This document shows positions 7,221 through 15,258 of a DNA stretch of 45,850 nucleotides, in pieces (the first letter of the stretch is position 1; each line of letters begins with the position of its first letter). The notes under the pieces were generated by a model. That model worked only from the letters and a program-made list of their open reading frames with translations. It had not been told where the DNA came from and searched no databases. The stretch comes from a virus. The DNA is taken from the IMG/VR virus record IMGVR_UViG_3300042453_000451, positions 1-45,850 of that record, one strand, 5' to 3'. A program made the translations under genes and the position numbers.

Positions 7221-7735
7221 ACCTCATCTTTGACTTAGAGACTGACGGTTTATACGATGATTGCACCAAGATTCACTGTATTGGTATACATGATCTCGAC
7301 TCTAACCAAACTCTCGTCTTCAACGATGAAGGTAGTGAGCAACCTATCACAAAAGGTGTCCAACTACTTGAGGATGCCAATACACTTATTGGTCACAACA
7401 TCATTGGCTACGATCTTTGTGTTATCCGTAAGCTCTATCCTTGGTTTACCCCCAACGCTAGGATTATTGATACTCTGGTTCTCAGTCGTATTTATCACGC
7501 TGATATGCTGAAGACAGACCAGAAGCGTAAGTGGAAGAATATGCCACCACGGCTTCAAGGCCGACATTCACTGGAGTCTTATGGTTATAGGCTCGGCGTA
7601 TACAAAGGTGAGTTCGGTAAGGATACTGACTGGAAGAACTGGTCACAAGAAATGCAGGATTACTGCATACAAGACGTAAAAGTAACACAGAAGTTATGGC
7701 AACATTTCCGTCCATACCTGACTTCATCCAACTAG
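7217..7735 (+). CDS. DNA polymerase, 3'-5' exonuclease part (gp5 N-terminal half)
   Basis: 172 residues from GTG 7217, which overlaps the preceding stop. It is the proofreading domain of a T7-like family A polymerase: Exo I 'FDLETDG' (Asp6, Glu8), Exo II-like 'LIGHNIIGYD', and Exo III 'YCIQDVKVTQ'. It ends at the point where T7 gp5 moves from exonuclease to polymerase domain. The polymerase domain is encoded separately at 7696 in the -1 frame, with 40 bases of overlap. The two products presumably assemble, unless a frameshift or a sequence error joins them. Confidence 0.9.
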   Translation: MNLIFDLETDGLYDDCTKIHCIGIHDLDSNQTLVFNDEGSEQPITKGVQLLEDANTLIGHNIIGYDLCVIRKLYPWFTPNARIIDTLVLSRIYHADMLKTDQKRKWKNMPPRLQGRHSLESYGYRLGVYKGEFGKDTDWKNWSQEMQDYCIQDVKVTQKLWQHFRPYLTSSN

Positions 7736-8976
7736 AACATGACGTTGCAACCATCCTCACAGAACAAGAGATACATGGGTGGTACTTTGATGAAAGAGCT
7801 GCATGGGAACTTGAATCGTCTCTCAGACGAGAGCTTGAAACACTTACTCAGCTACTACGCAACAGGTACCCTCTCATTAAAGATCGAGAGTTTACTCCTA
7901 AAAGAGTTAACCGAACAACGGGATACGTCGCAGGCGCTCCTCTCACTAAACTGAAGGAGTTCAACCCTGGTAGTCGTGATCACATTGCATGGGTCATGAA
8001 GAACCACCATGGTTGGGTGCCAGATAAAGAGACAGCTAGTGGCAAGACTGCCATTGACGAGACTGTACTCAAGGATATAGGAACCGAAGAAGCTCTTCAA
8101 TTCTTGCGTTGCCTTGAGTTAACCAAAAGCCTCGGTATGTTGTCTGAAGGCAACAACGCCTGGTTGAAGTTAGTCAAAAACAATCGAATACACCATCACT
8201 GTTCAGTCAGTACGAACACGCACCGATGTGCTCACCGTAATCCAAACCTTGCGCAGGTCCCGAGTGACTTATCATTCAGAAAACTCTTTACCGCGTCGCC
8301 TTCCATGGTTATGGTCGGTGCTGACTTAGCTGGTATTGAGTTGCGGATGTTGGCTCACTATTTAGCTAGGTACGATGGCGGCAGGTATGGAGACGTACTT
8401 CTTAATGGAGACATTCACCAAGAAAACGCCGACAAGATAGGTATATCACGCCGATTAGTTAAGACTGTAACTTACGCCTTTCTCTACGGAGCAGGCGACC
8501 AAAAGATAGGACTTAGTTATGACCAAAGCCTTTCCCCGAACAAGGCAAAAGAAAAGGGGGCTGAAATCCGAAGTGCTTATGTTGCTGCCATTGACGGCTT
8601 GGATAGTCTTCTTACCGCTGTTCGTTCAGCGGGTGAGCGAGGCTTTATCAAGTCGATAGATGGTCGAAAGATCACAGTAGATAGCCCCCACAAGGCACTA
8701 AACTACTTGCTCCAATCAGGGGCTGGTGTTGTGGCTAAGCGATGGATGGTCATTGCTAATCAAAACTTCCCGACCATAGACAACGACTATCTCTTTCACA
8801 CTCATCAACTTGCATTCATCCACGACGAACTACAGTGGGAATGCCTGCCAACTTATGCAGAAGATCTCAAGAACCATCTTGAGTTATGCGCTGCACTAGC
8901 TGGCGAATACTACAACCTCCGAATCCCCATTGCTGCTGAGGGGAAAATCGGCTCCACCTGGGCAGATGTACACTAA
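7696..8976 (+). CDS. DNA polymerase, polymerase part (gp5 C-terminal half)
   Basis: 426 residues. Family A palm and fingers: motif A 'GADLAGIELRMLAHY' with Asp210, motif B 'RRLVKTVTYAFLYGAG' (Lys, Tyr), motif C 'FIHDELQWE' with Asp377. The N-terminal stretch 'LEHDVATILTEQEIHGWYFD' aligns with the T7 gp5 region just after the exonuclease domain, so almost nothing is missing between the two ORFs. ATG 7696 has AGAAG a few bases upstream and could be an internal start within the exonuclease gene. An obvious slippery heptamer was not seen in the overlap. Residues LFHTHQL are encoded by a TTCACACTCAT word. Confidence 0.95.
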   Translation: MATFPSIPDFIQLEHDVATILTEQEIHGWYFDERAAWELESSLRRELETLTQLLRNRYPLIKDREFTPKRVNRTTGYVAGAPLTKLKEFNPGSRDHIAWVMKNHHGWVPDKETASGKTAIDETVLKDIGTEEALQFLRCLELTKSLGMLSEGNNAWLKLVKNNRIHHHCSVSTNTHRCAHRNPNLAQVPSDLSFRKLFTASPSMVMVGADLAGIELRMLAHYLARYDGGRYGDVLLNGDIHQENADKIGISRRLVKTVTYAFLYGAGDQKIGLSYDQSLSPNKAKEKGAEIRSAYVAAIDGLDSLLTAVRSAGERGFIKSIDGRKITVDSPHKALNYLLQSGAGVVAKRWMVIANQNFPTIDNDYLFHTHQLAFIHDELQWECLPTYAEDLKNHLELCAALAGEYYNLRIPIAAEGKIGSTWADVH

Positions 8977-9113
8977 TGGCTACTAAATCAAAGACAAACC
9001 TTGGCCGTAAAGAGTTTCAATCACGCGCTAAGTTCAAACATACTCATCAAGGTAATGGAACTCGATCCCTGCCTAACCATGGTCGTAAACAACGGCGAGG
9101 TCAAGGTAAATGA
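8976..9113 (+). CDS. small basic protein
   Basis: 45 residues, MATKSKTNLGRKEF to RRGQGK, starting at TAATG over the polymerase stop and ending in an ATGA overlap with the next gene. Strongly basic (Lys/Arg/His) and probably disordered, so nucleic-acid binding is likely but not shown. It fills the whole gap between two genes. Confidence 0.6.
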   Translation: MATKSKTNLGRKEFQSRAKFKHTHQGNGTRSLPNHGRKQRRGQGK

Positions 9114-9304
9114 AAACCACCGTTAACTTTACTTCCCACACAGATTGCTCCGGGCTCACCAACTATCCGGAATCTGGAACACAAACGATCAGCTTTAACG
9201 CTACCGATTGTAACATATATACCTATGTTGAGCAGTTTCGTTGCTTCTTGAGGGCTTGTGGGTTTAGTGAGAAGAACATCACTGACGCATTGGGTGAGTT
9301 CTGA
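9110..9304 (+). CDS. hypothetical protein
   Basis: 64 residues, MKTTVNFTSHTD start. It has a beta-rich N-terminal half with two Cys and a helical C-terminal end (YVEQFRCFLRACGFSEKNITDAL). The type is familiar from cyanophage replication modules but has no function I can name. Overlaps both neighbours. Confidence 0.6.
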   Translation: MKTTVNFTSHTDCSGLTNYPESGTQTISFNATDCNIYTYVEQFRCFLRACGFSEKNITDALGEF

Positions 9305-10032
9305 TGAGCCTTCTCATTGATGCTGATTATATCGTCTACAAATGTTGTGCTGCTTCCGAATCAGAGATTGATTGGGGTGATGATGTAATCACTGTTACCA
9401 GTCGCTTCTCTGAGGCATACGAGTATGTAGAACGGGAGCTTTATAACATTGCTAACGATCTGGGACATTTTGACGATTCTATTCTGTTTTTTTCTGATTC
9501 TATCAATTTCCGTAAATCTCTGTATCCAGACTATAAAGGACATCGAAACAGAAAGAAACCGTGCGGTTATAAAAGAGTCATCAACAAACTCAAAGAAGAT
9601 TACACGGTTGTAGTTCTACCTACACTAGAAGCAGATGACGCCATAGGCATCTATGCCACCAAAGAGAAAGGTCATATTATCTGCTCACCAGATAAGGATA
9701 TGAGACAGATCCCTGGTGACCTGTACGACCTGTCTGAAGGTGTGGTGACCATTACCCCAGAAGAGGGGCGTAGATGGCATCTAATACAGACTATGGCAGG
9801 CGATCAGACAGATGGCTATGCCGGTATTCCTGGTATTGGCGTTAAGAAAGCCGCAGACCTTCTTGATAAATATGGAGACACCTGGAAGACCGTTGTAGAT
9901 GCTTTTGCTGATAAGGATCTCGATGAGTCAGTTGCACTACTCAATGCACGATTAGCAAAGATCCTTCAAGTAGAAGATTATGATTTCACCAATCAAACAG
10001 TCAGACCTTGGACCCCCTCCAGTAGTGACTGA
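9304..10032 (+). CDS. 5'-3' exonuclease / flap nuclease (gp6-like)
   Basis: 242 residues. FEN-family nuclease that removes RNA primers and helps degrade host DNA. Signature segments in order: LLIDADYI with Asp7 and Asp9-region acids near the N-terminus, PDYKGHR, TLEADDAIG (acidic cluster), SPDKDMRQIPG, and the helix-hairpin-helix-like GDQTDGYAGIPGIGVKKA. Position after the polymerase matches T7 gene 6. The start ATG overlaps the previous stop. Confidence 0.93.
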   Translation: MSLLIDADYIVYKCCAASESEIDWGDDVITVTSRFSEAYEYVERELYNIANDLGHFDDSILFFSDSINFRKSLYPDYKGHRNRKKPCGYKRVINKLKEDYTVVVLPTLEADDAIGIYATKEKGHIICSPDKDMRQIPGDLYDLSEGVVTITPEEGRRWHLIQTMAGDQTDGYAGIPGIGVKKAADLLDKYGDTWKTVVDAFADKDLDESVALLNARLAKILQVEDYDFTNQTVRPWTPSSSD

Positions 10033-10039
10033 ATTAAAG

Positions 10040-10267
10040 ATGGAGCAGAAATTTAAGCTCCGTCAGATTGAAGACGCACTGCGCCACCCGGAGTCACAGA
10101 AAGAGGACATCATTACTGTCTTCATGGCTCTACAACACCAATGTTTTGTTCTAAGTAACAACGTAGTCAATCTTGTATCTAAATGGCCAACAGCAACTCC
10201 TGTGGACCCGAGTATTACCGACGAGGCAATATTCAAGTTTGGGACTTCATCCGAGATCAAGGATTAA
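10040..10267 (+). CDS. small hypothetical protein
   Basis: 75 residues from ATG 10040 (MEQKFKLRQIED); an earlier ATG at 9980 would overlap the exonuclease by 53 bases and is less likely. Helical (IEDALRHPESQKEDIITVFMALQ and FVLSNNVVNLVSKW split). The last 85 bases overlap the DUF3310 gene in another frame. No function recognised. Confidence 0.6.
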   Translation: MEQKFKLRQIEDALRHPESQKEDIITVFMALQHQCFVLSNNVVNLVSKWPTATPVDPSITDEAIFKFGTSSEIKD

Positions 10268-10506
10268 ACTTTCATCTTGGCAACGCAATTAAATACATTT
10301 GCCGTGCCGGTTACAAAGGCATCGACGGCAAAAGCATGACAGACGCTTACATCAAAGATCTAACTAAAGCAATCCACTATCTTCAAAATGAGCTTGAGCA
10401 AGAAATCCTTCATCAGCGAACAGGCAAAGGAGTTCAGGGCTGGTTTCCAAGTGATGAACAGTACGACGCCAGCTTCACGGACTATGCAGCGGACTTTGAT
10501 CGTTGA
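10183..10506 (+). CDS. DUF3310 protein (T7 gp1.7-type domain)
   Basis: 107 residues. The core YYRRGNIQVWDFIRDQGLNF followed by HLGNAIKYICRAGYKG and DLTKAIHYLQNELEQE is the DUF3310 signature, also found in T7 gp1.7, a nucleotide kinase. The domain is known in nucleotide-metabolism contexts, and the MazG-like, NrdA and NrdB genes follow. Only one ATG fits before the conserved core. The 5' end overlaps the previous gene by 85 bases and the 3' end overlaps the MazG-like gene by 119 bases; its non-conserved C-terminal tail lies in that overlap. Confidence 0.85.
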   Translation: MANSNSCGPEYYRRGNIQVWDFIRDQGLNFHLGNAIKYICRAGYKGIDGKSMTDAYIKDLTKAIHYLQNELEQEILHQRTGKGVQGWFPSDEQYDASFTDYAADFDR

Positions 10507-10777
10507 GGAGTTCAAAGAGTTCCTAGATGCTGAGAATCAACTAATCATGGGACTGACTATCAACGCTGCTGACTGCCTTAAAGAGTTAGCTGATCTAGTT
10601 TATGTCTGCTATCAATACGCAGAGAACCTTAAGTGGGATCTAGATGAAGCATTGAATCGTGTTCATCAAAGCAACATGAGTAAACTTGATGAAAACGGTC
10701 AACCTATTCGACGTGGGGATGGTAAGATCCTCAAGGGACCTAACTACCAAGAACCTAAACTCACTGATCTTGTCTAA
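10388..10777 (+). CDS. MazG-like nucleotide pyrophosphohydrolase
   Basis: 129 residues. All-alpha NTP pyrophosphatase with the metal-binding signature EExxE...ExxD: Glu40, Glu41, Glu44, Glu66, Asp69. MazG enzymes hydrolyse (d)NTPs to monophosphates; in cyanophages a role in nucleotide recycling or ppGpp signalling has been debated. The start at 10388 is supported because the upstream KEFRAGF and RTLIVEEF segments belong to the fold, which makes the 119-base overlap with the DUF3310 gene genuine. Confidence 0.87.
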   Translation: MSLSKKSFISEQAKEFRAGFQVMNSTTPASRTMQRTLIVEEFKEFLDAENQLIMGLTINAADCLKELADLVYVCYQYAENLKWDLDEALNRVHQSNMSKLDENGQPIRRGDGKILKGPNYQEPKLTDLV

Positions 10778-10779
10778 TA

Positions 10780-12168
10780 ATGTCTAATACCACCAAAGAA
10801 CTTATCGCACGTACTGGCCGTGTACAGAGTTGGATTGATGATCCAACATCCCGTCTTCCCGTCAGTTGTACTGTCTTCGTTGTCGAAGACTCCATCGAGG
10901 GACCTAATGGCATCGAAGCATCATGGCGTTTTGTTTCACACGCTCTACGCTACGGAGCTGGCGTGGCTGTCCATCTATCCAAACTCCGACCCAAAGGCTC
11001 TGAAAACAGCAAAGGACTTGTGGCTAGCGGCCCAGTATCCTTTGGAAAGATCTACTCAACCCTTAACGAAATCCTGAGGCGTGGTGGTGTTTATAAAAAT
11101 GGGGCTGTGGTTCTACATCTGGATCTCAACCATCCTGATGTGCTTGAGTTTATTACTGCTGACCGTGCTGACCTACCTTGGGTTAAGCGTTGCGTCAACA
11201 TCAATAAACATTGGTGGAATGTCACTACTCAAGAAATACGAGAAGCACTCCTCCAAGGTATCCGTAAGGGAGACATCTGGCTGAACAAAACTAAGGTTGA
11301 CAAAAATGGAAATCGAATCCGGGGTAACGTATGCCTGGAAGTCTATCTCCCAAGCCGGGGCACCTGTCTACTTCAACATGTCAACCTCGGCGGATGTGAA
11401 CTCCATGACATTCAAAGTGCATTTGTCCACGGAATGTCCCAATTGTGCTCACTTCACGGCAAAACAAATGTTGGAGAAAGCGGAGAATACCTCCCTTCAG
11501 AGACAGATCGCCAAGTCGGTCTCGGAATGCTGGGACTTGCCAACCTTCTAGCACGTTGTGGTGTCACTTACAAACAATTCGGTGAGGCACTGGATGATAT
11601 TCTGAACTATCGGATGGCTCAGACTCCTGCCCACATTCTTGCAGCTGAGATCAACGCAGGTATCCAAGCAGCAGCGCATACAGCACGTCTCAACAACATG
11701 GATCGTGCCTTTGCTATTGCCCCTACAGCAAGCTGCAGCTACCGCTATAAGGATCTGAATGGGTATACTACTTGCCCTGAGATCGCTCCTCCTATTGCCC
11801 GCCAAGTTGACCGTGACAGTGGTACATTTGGTGTCCAGAGCTTTGATTACGGTCCTGTTGAGATCGCATCTGAAGTTGGCTGGGAAGACTACAAGCGTGT
11901 AGCAGATGGCATTGTATCTCTGCTCGATAAGACGGGACTTCTTCATGGATACTCTTTTAACTCGTGGAGTGATGTGATCACTTACGATGAAGCATTCATT
12001 GAAGAGTGGCTGGATAGCCCCCAAACTTCTCTTTATTACTCCCTTCAGGTAATGGGTGATGTTCAGGACAAATCCAGCGCATATGCAGCATTGGATGAAA
12101 CTGAAGTCGATGATTACCTGGAGTCTATTCTAAACGACCCTGCTCCTGATTGTAATTGCGGCGAATGA
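10780..12168 (+). CDS. nrdA: ribonucleotide reductase catalytic (alpha) subunit, compact class I-like
   Basis: 462 residues. It reduces ribonucleotides to deoxyribonucleotides. Visible residues: first redox Cys30 (LPVSCTV), active-site loop Asn183-Val-Cys185-Leu-Glu187 (thiyl radical Cys185), second redox Cys196 (RGTCLLQ), the APTASCS loop, the radical-transfer tyrosine pair Tyr419-Tyr420 (SLYYSLQ), and a C-terminal CNC (458-460). The Tyr pair and the adjacent NrdB-like gene point to class I. It is far shorter than E. coli NrdA (761) and lacks the N-terminal ATP cone. Cyanopodovirus RNRs were long labelled class II; class I fits here. It ends in an ATGA overlap with nrdB. Confidence 0.92.
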   Translation: MSNTTKELIARTGRVQSWIDDPTSRLPVSCTVFVVEDSIEGPNGIEASWRFVSHALRYGAGVAVHLSKLRPKGSENSKGLVASGPVSFGKIYSTLNEILRRGGVYKNGAVVLHLDLNHPDVLEFITADRADLPWVKRCVNINKHWWNVTTQEIREALLQGIRKGDIWLNKTKVDKNGNRIRGNVCLEVYLPSRGTCLLQHVNLGGCELHDIQSAFVHGMSQLCSLHGKTNVGESGEYLPSETDRQVGLGMLGLANLLARCGVTYKQFGEALDDILNYRMAQTPAHILAAEINAGIQAAAHTARLNNMDRAFAIAPTASCSYRYKDLNGYTTCPEIAPPIARQVDRDSGTFGVQSFDYGPVEIASEVGWEDYKRVADGIVSLLDKTGLLHGYSFNSWSDVITYDEAFIEEWLDSPQTSLYYSLQVMGDVQDKSSAYAALDETEVDDYLESILNDPAPDCNCGE

Positions 12169-12875
12169 ACCCCTACGAAAAACTACAAAGTCGAAAAAGG
12201 AAGTGGTCTCCTGTACAGACCACAGCTGGCAAGCTTGCTGAGGGTGCGGAAGAAACTATCTTTCGTGCTCTTGCTATGCGTCATATGGAACTACCTGTAG
12301 GTGACTTTATTGAAGCATCGCTTTCTGAAATTCCAGTACTATCGCAAGACCTACTCCGATCTAATATCAAAGACGAAGAAAACCACGACTTGGCTCTCGG
12401 TTACATCGCCAATGCTCTCGGTGTTGATCCTAAAGCTGAAGCGGAAGCCAAGCGAATCAGAGAAGCGTGGATTGCGCATCCTGATCACACGGTCCTCAAA
12501 GCACTGGTTGCCGAACGTGCGCTTTTCTTCGTTCTACTCCCGTTCTTTCGATTTAATGGTGATGCTGGTCTCAGGACCGTATCCGCTGACATCAGCCGAG
12601 ATGAGCAAGTCCATGTGGCTGCCAACTCTCTTGTCTGCAGGGAACTTGGATATGAACCATCTCCATCTCTCGACAAGCTCAGGAAAGCGACGATCAATTG
12701 GGTTATGACGCCTTTGAAATCGTCCACTAACAAATATCTGGACAAAAAATTTTGGCTGGATGCAAGTGATCGCCTGATGTACGAAGGTAAGGCTCCTGAA
12801 CTTTCTGACACGAAACGAGCACGTATGCCTGCCTTCTTTGAACATGCAAACCCCAATCTCCCTCAATACGCTTGA
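12165..12875 (+). CDS. nrdB: ribonucleotide reductase beta subunit-like, lacking the radical tyrosine
   Basis: 236 residues from the ATG at 12165 overlapping the nrdA stop (ATGA). It has the ferritin-like metal site of class I beta subunits: Glu29/Glu30 (candidate), Glu71-x-x-His74 (EENH), Glu117 (VAERAL) and Glu147-x-x-His150 (EQVH). The residue four after His74, where E. coli NrdB has radical Tyr122, is Leu78. A metal-based or otherwise unusual cofactor is implied. A Tyr next to the C-terminus (PQYA) could serve electron transfer to NrdA. Much shorter than E. coli NrdB (376). The alternative is another ferritin-like protein, but the nrdA overlap argues against that. Confidence 0.82.
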   Translation: MNPYEKLQSRKRKWSPVQTTAGKLAEGAEETIFRALAMRHMELPVGDFIEASLSEIPVLSQDLLRSNIKDEENHDLALGYIANALGVDPKAEAEAKRIREAWIAHPDHTVLKALVAERALFFVLLPFFRFNGDAGLRTVSADISRDEQVHVAANSLVCRELGYEPSPSLDKLRKATINWVMTPLKSSTNKYLDKKFWLDASDRLMYEGKAPELSDTKRARMPAFFEHANPNLPQYA

Positions 12876-13041
12876 GACATCTGGCCTTCAACTGAGGGCC
12901 ATCCTTAATGAACTTGAGGAGAACTTTCCGCCAACTAATCCCCACCCGGATGACTCACACTCATTAATTATGTATCGCTCTGGCCAGCGATCCGTAGTAG
13001 AGTGGATTAACTATCGTTTATCCGACGACTATAATGGCTAA
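12844..13041 (+). CDS. small hypothetical protein
   Basis: 65 residues from ATG 12844, inside the nrdB 3' end (32-base overlap); TTG 12838 is an alternative. The C-terminal YRSGQRSVVEWINYRL is a pattern I associate with small phage proteins of unknown role. It overlaps the next gene by 8 bases. The TCACACTCAT word occurs at 12954. Confidence 0.55.
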   Translation: MQTPISLNTLETSGLQLRAILNELEENFPPTNPHPDDSHSLIMYRSGQRSVVEWINYRLSDDYNG

Positions 13042-13486
13042 ATCTAAATCACCGTTTTCTATTGAAAACCTAACAAAGCGGCCTCTTGCTCCCTCTTTAA
13101 TTTCCACCCCAAGAAAGAAAAATACTTTTGGTGACTCGCTTCTGTCAGCACTGCAAGCACTGAAGGTACAACCACAAGCGGCTAGTCTCCCAACGTTTAA
13201 GCTTGACAAGCCAACCAAACCCCTCACCACTGCTACTGCTAAACCAGTAGCGCCAACGTATCTAGACACAGGTGACACATCTGCAATAGACTCTACAGGC
13301 TCATCCATCACTGACCCTACTGTTACTGCTCAGCTTCCTACTGTTGTTGAAGATGTAGGGGCCACTGCTACTGGGTTTAGGACTAAAAAATCAAGCCGTA
13401 AAATGGCTAAAAGTGGTGCTCAGGGATATGGGTCAATGAAAATCAGTACAAATACTCCATTCGCTAGTACTATTAATCTTGGATAA
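13034..13486 (+). CDS. virion/tail-assembly protein, gp7.3-like
   Basis: 150 residues, Ser/Thr/Pro/Lys-rich and probably largely disordered. It occupies the T7 gene 7.3 position, directly before the portal. The C-terminus (RKMAKSGAQGYGSMKIS, then a short Gly-containing end) resembles the basic, Gly/Ser-rich end of T7 gp7.3, a small virion protein needed for tail assembly and adsorption. Similarity is limited, so the function is inferred from position and composition. Confidence 0.6.
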   Translation: MAKSKSPFSIENLTKRPLAPSLISTPRKKNTFGDSLLSALQALKVQPQAASLPTFKLDKPTKPLTTATAKPVAPTYLDTGDTSAIDSTGSSITDPTVTAQLPTVVEDVGATATGFRTKKSSRKMAKSGAQGYGSMKISTNTPFASTINLG

Positions 13487-13490
13487 TTAA

Positions 13491-15110
13491 ATGACCGCAA
13501 AAACAAGATACGATTATCTAACTAAATATCGTACTTCGTTTCTAGACACAGCCGTTCAGTGCTCTAAGCTTACGCTCCCTACACTTCTTCATGATGATGA
13601 TGACATTGGGCGTAGCGTACGGGCAAGGTTGATTACACCATGGCAGTCAGTCGGTGCCAAAGGAGTTGTTACACTTGCATCAAAATTGATGCTTGCTCTT
13701 CTACCTCCACAAACCAGCTTCTTTAAGCTACAAATCGACGACTCAAAAGTAGGTGTAGATCTTCCGCCTGAAGCACGTTCTGATCTTGACCTTTCATTTG
13801 CAAAGCTTGAAAGATCAGTAATGGAAATTATTGCAGCATCCAGTGATCGCGTTACCGTACACCAAGCTCTTAAGCATCTGGTAGTAGGTGGTAATGCTTT
13901 GATCTACATGGGACCTAAGGGTTTGAAGCTGTATCCATTGAATAGGTATGTCGTAGATCGAGATGGTAACGGTGAGGTGCTAGAAATCGTAACCAAAGAA
14001 CGGATTAGTCGAAAACTTCTATCTCCAGTAATTAACAACATCCAACCTGTTAATTCTCCAGGAGAAGATGGATCTGATAGTGAAGAAGATGTAGATGTGT
14101 ACACACATGTGCGTCGTGACAACAATAGATTCATTTGGCACCAAGAAGTATTCGATAAAATCATTCCAGGTTCTCAAGGTAAGGCACCACTGGATGCAAA
14201 CCCTTGGTTAACCTTGAGGTTTAATGTTGTAGATGGTGAGCCTTATGGCCGTGGTAGAGTAGAAGAGTTCCTAGGAGATCTGCGTTCTCTGGAAGCTCTA
14301 ATGCAAGCGCTCGTAGAGGGCTCTGCAGTCGCTGCTAAGGTCATCTTCACTGTCTCTCCTAGCTCTACTACCAAGCCCCAATCCCTCGCTGCTGCGGGGA
14401 ACGGAGCCATCATTCAGGGCCGTCCTGATGACATCGCTGCTATCACTGTTGGTAAAACAGCAGACTTCCGTACTGCTATGGAAATGGCTAGCGTACTAGA
14501 ACGGCGTTTGAGTGAAGCATTCCTTATTCTTAATGTTCGAGATAGTGAGCGTACTACTGCTGAAGAAGTACGTATGACTCAAATGGAACTAGAACAACAA
14601 TTAGGTGGATTGTTTTCCCTATTGACTGTTGAGTTCCTTGTACCTTATCTAAACCGCAAGCTGTCGGTTCTTCAAAAGACAGCAGAAATCCCGAGGATTC
14701 CAAAGGACTTGGTACGGCCAACGATTGTTGCTGGTATCAACGCATTGGGCAGAGGACAAGACAGAGAATCTCTTGCTCAGTTCTTTACTGTTATTGCTCA
14801 GACACTTGGCCCAGAGGCTGTCAATACTTTCCTCAACCTTGACGAAGCTATCAAACGTCTAGCTGCTGCTCAAGGTATTGATGTACTGAACCTTGTTAAA
14901 TCGATGGCTGAAGTACAGCAACAACGTCAGGATGGTATGCAGCAAGCTCAACAGATGGAACTGGTTAAGCAGACAGCTGCTCTTGCTAATACTCCACTCC
15001 TTGATCCCGAAAAGAATCCTGAAGCTCTTAACCAAATTTATGGACAAAGCAACCCCAACCAAACCCCAGAGGTCGAAGCAGCCACCGCTCCCCCCAGTAT
15101 CACCGCCTAG
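13491..15110 (+). CDS. portal protein / head-tail connector (gp8-like)
   Basis: 539 residues, very close to T7 gp8 (536). It forms the dodecameric ring at the packaging vertex. Recognised by size, its position before the scaffold gene, and segments typical of T7-type portals such as KLTLPTLL, GAKGVVTLASKLMLALLPP, VGGNALIY, EPYGRGRVEEFLGDLRSLE, ERTTAEEVRMTQMELEQQLGG. The Gln-rich C-terminal region (MAEVQQQRQDGMQQAQQME) is the expected barrel/tail part. Its 3' end overlaps a small frame by 71 bases. Confidence 0.95.
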   Translation: MTAKTRYDYLTKYRTSFLDTAVQCSKLTLPTLLHDDDDIGRSVRARLITPWQSVGAKGVVTLASKLMLALLPPQTSFFKLQIDDSKVGVDLPPEARSDLDLSFAKLERSVMEIIAASSDRVTVHQALKHLVVGGNALIYMGPKGLKLYPLNRYVVDRDGNGEVLEIVTKERISRKLLSPVINNIQPVNSPGEDGSDSEEDVDVYTHVRRDNNRFIWHQEVFDKIIPGSQGKAPLDANPWLTLRFNVVDGEPYGRGRVEEFLGDLRSLEALMQALVEGSAVAAKVIFTVSPSSTTKPQSLAAAGNGAIIQGRPDDIAAITVGKTADFRTAMEMASVLERRLSEAFLILNVRDSERTTAEEVRMTQMELEQQLGGLFSLLTVEFLVPYLNRKLSVLQKTAEIPRIPKDLVRPTIVAGINALGRGQDRESLAQFFTVIAQTLGPEAVNTFLNLDEAIKRLAAAQGIDVLNLVKSMAEVQQQRQDGMQQAQQMELVKQTAALANTPLLDPEKNPEALNQIYGQSNPNQTPEVEAATAPPSITA

Positions 15111-15258
15111 CCCTGAAGAAGTATCTACTGATACTCCGTACATGCGACGTTCCAAAATTGGTGAACCAACGATCGGTCGTCCACCCGATTATGTCAAGAC
15201 TGTCGGTCTTGGTAATCTAACCGTAGTTACTGCAAATGGCAAACGAAATTACTCTTAA
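15040..15258 (+). CDS. small hypothetical protein between portal and scaffold
   Basis: 72 residues from ATG 15040, or 39 from ATG 15142. The N-terminal part is Pro-rich and overlaps the portal end, so it may not be translated. The C-terminal part (MRRSKIGEPTIGRPPDYVKT and a GLGNLTV stretch) fills the otherwise empty gap and overlaps the scaffold start by 23 bases. I favour the short version as the real gene. Function unknown. Confidence 0.45.
   Translation: MDKATPTKPQRSKQPPLPPVSPPSPEEVSTDTPYMRRSKIGEPTIGRPPDYVKTVGLGNLTVVTANGKRNYS

Noticed and set aside
11548-12024. Reverse-strand frame of 158 codons inside nrdA
   Set aside because: The forward frame has clear catalytic RNR residues; the reverse frame has no motif.
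13904-14164. Reverse-strand 86-codon frame opposite the portal gene
   Set aside because: Ser/Thr-rich shadow of a conserved forward gene.
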